From Solirubrobacterales bacterium (GTDB lineage Bacteria; Actinomycetota; Thermoleophilia; Solirubrobacterales; Solirubrobacteraceae), in contig JACCYI010000233.1 of the NCBI GenBank assembly GCA_013696535.1, positions 1-13,797 on the forward strand: a DNA stretch of 13,797 nucleotides, written 5' to 3'. A program made the translations under genes and the position numbers. The notes beneath the pieces were generated by a model that saw only the letters and a list, made by a program, of their open reading frames with translations, searched no databases and was not told the origin of the DNA. Below, piece after piece: positions 7,103-13,797 of this stretch; position 1 is the stretch's first letter; every line of letters starts with the position of its first letter.

Positions 7103-7132
7103 TTGTTACAAAGTCCCCGGACAAGCTACACT
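7103..7132 (+). promoter_or_regulatory. Probable promoter of the ATP synthase operon
   Basis: TTGTTA (7103-7108) and TACACT (7127-7132) are spaced 18 nt and match the sigma70-type TTGnnn / TAnnnT pattern better than any other site in this 264-nt gap. Transcription would start near 7139, giving a leader of about 130 nt before the first gene. A heptamer ACAAAGT occurs twice, 11 bp apart (7097-7103 and 7108-7114), overlapping the -35 element. The leader also holds a small palindrome ACGGTCACCGT at 7186-7196. No convincing small gene was seen in it. Confidence 0.6.
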
Positions 7133-7271
7133 GGCGCCGTCGCCCTGGAGAATCCTCTTGACGAGGGAGGCGACGCGCCCTGCCCACGGTCACCGTCTGT
7201 AGGGTGCCGCTCCTCCGTGCCCGCGCCCACAACGTCCGATCCGAGGTCAGTCCCTGTCCACCAGTGCGTCA

Positions 7272-7652
7272 GTGTCGCTTGACCCCATCGCGGCCGCTCG
7301 TTGGATCGACGTGGTCCTCGTCGTCGCCGCCGCGCCCTTCGTGCTGCTCACCGGGCTGCCGGTGCTCGGCTACGTCGTCGGCGCGTCGGGCTGGGTCATG
7401 TCGCGCGTGATCGGGTACGCGGTGGAGCGCCGGGCCCGTGCCTCGGACAACATCCGTACCCAGACCGGGCTGACGCTGTTCAGCTCACTCGGGCGCGCCT
7501 GGCTCGTCGGCCTTACCATCCTCGTGGTCGGGCTGATGGGGAAGCGTGAGGACGGTCTGACCGCCGCGGTGCTCGCCCTCCTCGCCTTCACCGTCTACCT
7601 CGTCACCGCCATCGCCCTCCGTCCCCTGGACAGGAAACCCTCCAAGTCATGA
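7272..7652 (+). CDS. Small membrane protein ahead of atpB, probable AtpI (ATP synthase protein I)
   Basis: A 126-residue integral membrane protein with about four hydrophobic stretches: roughly residues 11-26, 28-44, 76-90 and 96-115. A basic cytoplasmic loop (VERRARASDN) lies between helices 2 and 3. The position, immediately before atpB, and the overall layout are those of AtpI, which helps assemble the c-ring in other bacteria. I see no sequence motif that proves it, so the name rests on context. The GTG start has no good Shine-Dalgarno sequence but lies at the edge of the first helix. The stop overlaps the atpB start (ATGA, 7649-7652), so translation of atpB is probably coupled to it. Confidence 0.75.
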   Translation: MSLDPIAAARWIDVVLVVAAAPFVLLTGLPVLGYVVGASGWVMSRVIGYAVERRARASDNIRTQTGLTLFSSLGRAWLVGLTILVVGLMGKREDGLTAAVLALLAFTVYLVTAIALRPLDRKPSKS

Positions 7653-8545
7653 GCAAACGTCGCAAGATCCTCTTCGGCGCCCTCGGCCTCTATCTGCTGA
7701 TCATCATCGCCGTCGTGATCGTCGGAGGGGCGTCGCGCAACGACAACCAGGAGTTCCAGCCGCAGGAGGAGTTCCGCCTCGTGAACTGGATTGACCTCCC
7801 AGGGCCGTTCGACCTCAACAAGGGCGTGCTGTACGTGGTTCTGGCGGCGATCCTGACCGTGCTCTCGATGGTCTACATCGCCAGACGAATGCAGGACCGT
7901 CCGAACCGGGTGCAGACCGCGGTCGAGACCCTCTACGTGGCCATGCGCGACAACATCACGCGCGGGAACATGGACGACAAGATGGCCACCAGATGGTTCC
8001 CCTTCATCGGGGCGGCGTTCCTCTTCATCTGGTTCTCGAACCTCATCGGCTACATCCCGCTGCCGACCAACTCGGCGGAGTCCTTCGACCTCTTCGGCAT
8101 CCAGTTCCCGGCGTTCGCCCTCTACGCCGCAACCGCCAACGTGTCCGTGCCGCTGGTCCTGGCGTTGGTGGTCTTCATCGCCTACAACTTCGAGGGCATC
8201 CGCGCCAAGGGGTTCGTCGGCTACATCAAGAGCCTCATTCCGCAGGGGGTCAAGGGACCGATCCTCTTCCTCATCTTCCCCCTCGAGATCGCGTCGAACT
8301 TCATGCGGCTGCTCTCGCTCACCGTCCGTCTCTTCGCCAACATCCTGGCCGGGCACCTCATCATCCTGTTCATGTCCGGCGGGCTTGCAGTGCTGCTCGG
8401 GATGGAGGTTCTCGGCGTGATCACCCTGCCCTTCGGCATCATGCTGTTCCTGTTCGAGGTGGGCCTCGTCGCCACCCTGCAGGCGTTCATCTTCGCCACG
8501 CTTTCAGCCATCTACCTCGGCGGCGCGGTCGCCGACCACCACTAA
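7649..8545 (+). CDS. atpB: ATP synthase Fo subunit a
   Basis: Membrane subunit a, which forms the two proton half-channels against the c-ring. It has 298 residues, with an N-terminal hydrophobic segment (7-28) and further helices near 59-78, 117-136, 160-180 and 205-290. The essential arginine is Arg227 in SLTVRLFANILAGH, equivalent to E. coli Arg210. The residue matching E. coli Glu219 is His236, and a Glu (270) lies near the place of E. coli His245. This reciprocal Glu/His swap is also known in mitochondrial and many bacterial a subunits. TLQAFIFATLSAIYL closes the last helix in the usual way. The start overlaps the preceding stop by ATGA. The stop TAA shares bases with the AAGGAG of atpE. 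The family call is certain. Confidence 0.97.
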   Translation: MSKRRKILFGALGLYLLIIIAVVIVGGASRNDNQEFQPQEEFRLVNWIDLPGPFDLNKGVLYVVLAAILTVLSMVYIARRMQDRPNRVQTAVETLYVAMRDNITRGNMDDKMATRWFPFIGAAFLFIWFSNLIGYIPLPTNSAESFDLFGIQFPAFALYAATANVSVPLVLALVVFIAYNFEGIRAKGFVGYIKSLIPQGVKGPILFLIFPLEIASNFMRLLSLTVRLFANILAGHLIILFMSGGLAVLLGMEVLGVITLPFGIMLFLFEVGLVATLQAFIFATLSAIYLGGAVADHH

Positions 8546-8555
8546 GGAGCGCTCC

Positions 8556-8828
8556 ATGGAACTGCTGCTGTCCTTCATCGCCATCTTCGCCCAGGCGGAC
8601 GCCGGCTCTGACGCGGGCAAGGCCATCGCGCTGGGCGTCGGTGGCGGGCTCGGGGCGGTCGGCGCCGGCATCGGCATCGGCACGATCTTCGGCAAGGTCA
8701 TCGAGTCGGTGACCCGCCAGCCCGAGATGCGCGACGAGATCACGTCGATCCAGTGGCTCGGCTTCGCGCTCACGGAAGCCTGCTTCTTCTACGGGCTGGT
8801 CGCGGGCCTCATCGCGTTCTTCCTCTAG
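8556..8828 (+). CDS. atpE: ATP synthase Fo subunit c
   Basis: A 90-residue hairpin protein that builds the rotating c-ring. Helix 1 carries the glycine-rich packing motif (residues 27-42, GVGGGLGAVGAGIGIG). The polar loop TRQPE (53-57) contacts gamma and epsilon. Helix 2 holds the proton-carrying Glu74 in FALTEACFFYGL. The residue after Glu74 is Ala, and the Ser/Thr ligands of Na+-type c subunits are missing, so the ring should carry protons. The N-terminal extension (about 20 residues) is hydrophobic, then polar. The start is clear: AAGGAG at 8544-8549, six bases before the ATG. atpF begins on the base after the stop codon. Stoichiometry cannot be read from the sequence. Confidence 0.97.
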   Translation: MELLLSFIAIFAQADAGSDAGKAIALGVGGGLGAVGAGIGIGTIFGKVIESVTRQPEMRDEITSIQWLGFALTEACFFYGLVAGLIAFFL

Positions 8829-9392
8829 ATGAGCCCGCTCGTCACCGTCTTCGCGGCGGAAGGTGGCGGAGGAGGCAGCTTCCTCGTCTCACCCGACGTC
8901 GGTCTGATGATCTGGACGCTGGTCGTCTTCGCGATCTCGCTCTACGTCCTGCGCAAGGTCGCCTTCCCGCGGATCGCCGAGGCCCTCGACAAGCGCCAGC
9001 GGGCGATCGAGGAGTCCATCGACGTGGCCGAGCGCACTCGCAGCGAAGCCGACACCATGCTCGCGGAGTATCGCGAGCGCCTCTCCGACGCCCGGTCCCA
9101 GGCCGACGACATCGTCGCCCGTGCCCGCAAGACCGGCGAGAACCAGGAGGCGGAGTCGCTGGCTGAAGCCAAGCGCAAGCGCGAGGAGATGATGGAGCAG
9201 GCCCGTCGCGACATCCAGGTCGAGACGCGGCGCGCCGTCCAGGAGATCCGCCGCGAGGTGGCGAACCTGACCGTCGCCGCCACGGAGAAGGTCACGCGCA
9301 AGACCCTCAACGAGCAGGACCAGAAGCGGCTCGTCGAGGATGCGCTGGACGAGCTGGACTTCGCGGCGCTCTCGTCCGGAAACGAGCGGTAG
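8829..9392 (+). CDS. atpF: ATP synthase Fo subunit b
   Basis: Peripheral stalk subunit b, 187 residues. A short Gly-rich N-terminus (EGGGGGSF) precedes a single membrane helix at about 25-42. A long charged helix (about 48-165) follows, which would pair with a second b in a right-handed coiled coil and reach delta at the top of F1. FPRIAEALDKRQRAIEESID, just after the membrane helix, is the typical join in this family. The ATG abuts the atpE stop with no spacing and has no separate Shine-Dalgarno sequence, so translation is presumably coupled. Unlike in mycobacteria, there is one b gene and it is not fused to delta. Confidence 0.95.
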   Translation: MSPLVTVFAAEGGGGGSFLVSPDVGLMIWTLVVFAISLYVLRKVAFPRIAEALDKRQRAIEESIDVAERTRSEADTMLAEYRERLSDARSQADDIVARARKTGENQEAESLAEAKRKREEMMEQARRDIQVETRRAVQEIRREVANLTVAATEKVTRKTLNEQDQKRLVEDALDELDFAALSSGNER

Positions 9393-9396
9393 GCAC

Positions 9397-9921
9397 GTGG
9401 AGGAGATCGCCACCGTGTACGCCCGGTCGCTGTTCGAGGTGGCCATGGAGGCGGACAAGCTCGACGAGATCCGCGAGCAGCTCGGGCAGGTTGCCGACGC
9501 GATCGCAGACCAACACGAGCTGCAGGTGTTCTTCTTCTCTCCGTACTTCTCTCCCGATGAGAAGAAGGAAGGGCTGCGCAAGGCCGTCTCGGACGCTGAC
9601 CCGATCATCCTGAACTTCGTCGACCTGCTGATCGAGAAGCACCGGATGCCCGCGATCATGCGCATCCGCCAGACCTACAACGGGCTCTGGGAGCAGGAGA
9701 ACGACGTGCTCCCCGTGACGGTCACCTCGGCCGTGGAGCTCGACGAGGACACGGTGCGCCAGATCGGGGACCGCATCGGCGAGCAGACGGGCCGCAAGGT
9801 CGAGCTCTCCTCCAAGGTCGAGCCCGACCTGCTGGGCGGAATCGTCGTCCGGGTCGGCAACTCGATCATTGACGCCTCCATCCGCAGCCGCCTCGAACAA
9901 CTTCGCAAACAGGTCGCGTGA
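9397..9921 (+). CDS. atpH: ATP synthase F1 subunit delta
   Basis: Delta (OSCP-like) subunit joining the peripheral stalk to the top of the alpha/beta hexamer, 174 residues from GTG 9397. The N-terminal helical domain begins EEIATVYARSLFEVAME, the usual opening of the family. The C-terminal signature EPDLLGGIVVRVG (about 142-154) with IDASIRSRLEQL is clear. The frame is open further upstream, but that part overlaps atpF and does not resemble delta, so GTG 9397 is preferred; it lies four bases after the atpF stop. The ribosome-binding site is weak, again suggesting coupling. The 91-nt gap after it is the largest in the operon. Confidence 0.93.
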   Translation: MEEIATVYARSLFEVAMEADKLDEIREQLGQVADAIADQHELQVFFFSPYFSPDEKKEGLRKAVSDADPIILNFVDLLIEKHRMPAIMRIRQTYNGLWEQENDVLPVTVTSAVELDEDTVRQIGDRIGEQTGRKVELSSKVEPDLLGGIVVRVGNSIIDASIRSRLEQLRKQVA

Positions 9922-10012
9922 GTAACGTCGCCCAGAGCTCGAGCGCGTGCGACGTCGTCCGCAGGTCGAAACCCCTTCGGGCGAGTAACCCACTGAGGAG
10001 CCAAGAACCCTG
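9922..10012 (+). other. atpH-atpA spacer (91 nt)
   Basis: This is the only sizeable non-coding gap inside the atp operon; the others are 0-34 nt. It holds the atpA ribosome-binding site GAGGAG at 9995-10000, 12 nt before the ATG, which is a long spacing. A small GC-rich hairpin-prone stretch (CCC TTC GGG, 9973-9981) lies before it. No promoter or terminator is convincing here. Confidence 0.5.
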
Positions 10013-11707
<1,695 letters not shown>

Positions 11708-11741
11708 TGCACGAGCGTGGACGACCCTGGAGGAGTGGCTG

Positions 11742-12653
11742 ATGGCCACGAAAGGGGTCAAGAGCCGGATCGCCTCGGTCAAGAACATCCAGAAGATCAC
11801 CCGGGCCATGGAGATGGTGGCCGCCGCCCGGCTGCGCCGTGCCGAGCAGCGCATCGAGCACCTGCGACCCTACGCGCGCGCCATCCGCCGGATGACCCGC
11901 CAGGCCGCCGAGGCGGCCGGGAGCATGCCCAGCGTCCCGATCCTCAACGAGCACGAGTCCGAGGGGACCATCGCGATCATGCTCGTCACGGGGGACCGCG
12001 GTCTCGCGGGCGCGTTCAACTCCCAGATCATCCGTGCGGGCATCCGCGCCGGCAACGAGTACGAGGCCGAGGGCAAGTCCGTCGTGTACTACGCCTCCGG
12101 AAGGCGGGGCGTGTCGTCCCTGACCTTCCGCAAGAAGGAGGTCGCGGGGGAGTACGTCGGCTTCACAGACCGCCCCGCGTATGCGGACGCCCGCGAGATC
12201 GCCTCAGATCTCACCCATGCCTTCGTCGACGCAGATGTCGACCGGGTCGAGATCTTCTACAACGGCTACGTGTCGGCCCTCACCCAGGAGGTCACGCGCG
12301 AGACGCTGCTTCCGCTGCAGCACGCCTCTATCTTCGACGACACCCGCGCCGCCGGCGAGGAGACAGAGGAAGAGAAGGCGGACACGGGCCATCACGCCCT
12401 CGTCGAGTACGAGCCGGACCCCGAGGAGATCCTCCGGCGCCTCGTTCCGGAGTACGTCCAGATCTCCGTCTACCGGGCGCTGCTCGAGTCCACGGCCTCC
12501 GAGCACGGCGCCCGCATGACCGCGATGCGCAACGCCTCCGAGAACGCCGGAGACCTCATCAAGGACCTCACCCTGCAGATGAACCGCGAGCGCCAGGCGG
12601 AGATCACGCAGGAGATCATGGAAGTCGTCGCCGGCGCCGAATCCGTTCGCTAA
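11742..12653 (+). CDS. atpG: ATP synthase F1 subunit gamma
   Basis: Central rotor shaft, 303 residues from ATG 11742. GGAGGAG at 11729-11735, six bases upstream, settles the start, although the frame is open far upstream inside atpA. The N-terminal helix (KSRIASVKNIQKITRAMEMV) and the C-terminal helix (RQAEITQEIMEVVAGA) form the coiled coil that turns in the alpha/beta cavity. LVTGDRGLAGAFNS opens the Rossmann-like middle domain. At about residues 203-213 there is a short acidic insertion (GEETEEEKADTG) compared with E. coli gamma, before the conserved YEPDPEEIL. The gap to atpA is 34 nt, and atpD follows after 9 nt. Confidence 0.95.
   Translation: MATKGVKSRIASVKNIQKITRAMEMVAAARLRRAEQRIEHLRPYARAIRRMTRQAAEAAGSMPSVPILNEHESEGTIAIMLVTGDRGLAGAFNSQIIRAGIRAGNEYEAEGKSVVYYASGRRGVSSLTFRKKEVAGEYVGFTDRPAYADAREIASDLTHAFVDADVDRVEIFYNGYVSALTQEVTRETLLPLQHASIFDDTRAAGEETEEEKADTGHHALVEYEPDPEEILRRLVPEYVQISVYRALLESTASEHGARMTAMRNASENAGDLIKDLTLQMNRERQAEITQEIMEVVAGAESVR

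Positions 12654-13797
<1,144 letters not shown>

Noticed and set aside
7158..7202. 14-codon frame from TTG with GGAG seven bases upstream, in the atp operon leader.
   Set aside because: Too short and with a rare start. It could be a leader peptide, but nothing else supports it.

Overview
This is a GC-rich, actinobacterial-type stretch, most like Thermoleophilia (Solirubrobacterales or Gaiellales). The call rests on base composition, frequent GTG/TTG starts, TAnnnT-like -10 elements, and the order glyA - wecA/rfe - (atpI) - atpB, which recalls the block ahead of the ATP synthase operon in Streptomyces and Mycobacterium. The class-level placement is inference. No tRNA, rRNA, CRISPR array, transposase or integrase was seen.

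Left part (17-2499): glyA (serine hydroxymethyltransferase) is followed 35 nt later by a WecA/TagO-type polyprenyl-phosphate sugar-1-phosphate transferase on the same strand.

Middle part (2500-7271): an accessory module appears to separate wecA from the ATP synthase genes. It starts with a compact small-gene unit: a candidate promoter, a 26-codon ORF behind a near-perfect Shine-Dalgarno sequence, a 61-residue Arg-rich ORF, and a strong hairpin. Next come a secreted glycoside-hydrolase-like protein and, two bases later, a lipoprotein resembling a type 1 periplasmic binding protein. An APC-family amino acid permease follows. A convergent OsmC-type peroxiredoxin on the minus strand is separated from it by a perfect 8-bp hairpin.

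Right part (7272-13797): a probable AtpI-type membrane protein overlaps atpB by ATGA. It is followed by atpE, atpF, atpH, atpA, atpG and a truncated atpD, all on the plus strand and mostly tightly spaced. Together these encode the Fo (a, c, b) and F1 (delta, alpha, gamma, beta) parts of an H+-type F-ATP synthase. Epsilon (atpC) would lie past the right edge. A good candidate promoter (TTGTTA - 18 nt - TACACT) lies at 7103-7132. The alpha subunit carries an unusual 60-residue acidic, Ser-rich C-terminal tail.

The window is mostly ordinary core metabolism. The least explained parts are the small-gene unit at about 2510-3025, the hydrolase/binding-protein pair, and the AtpA tail.
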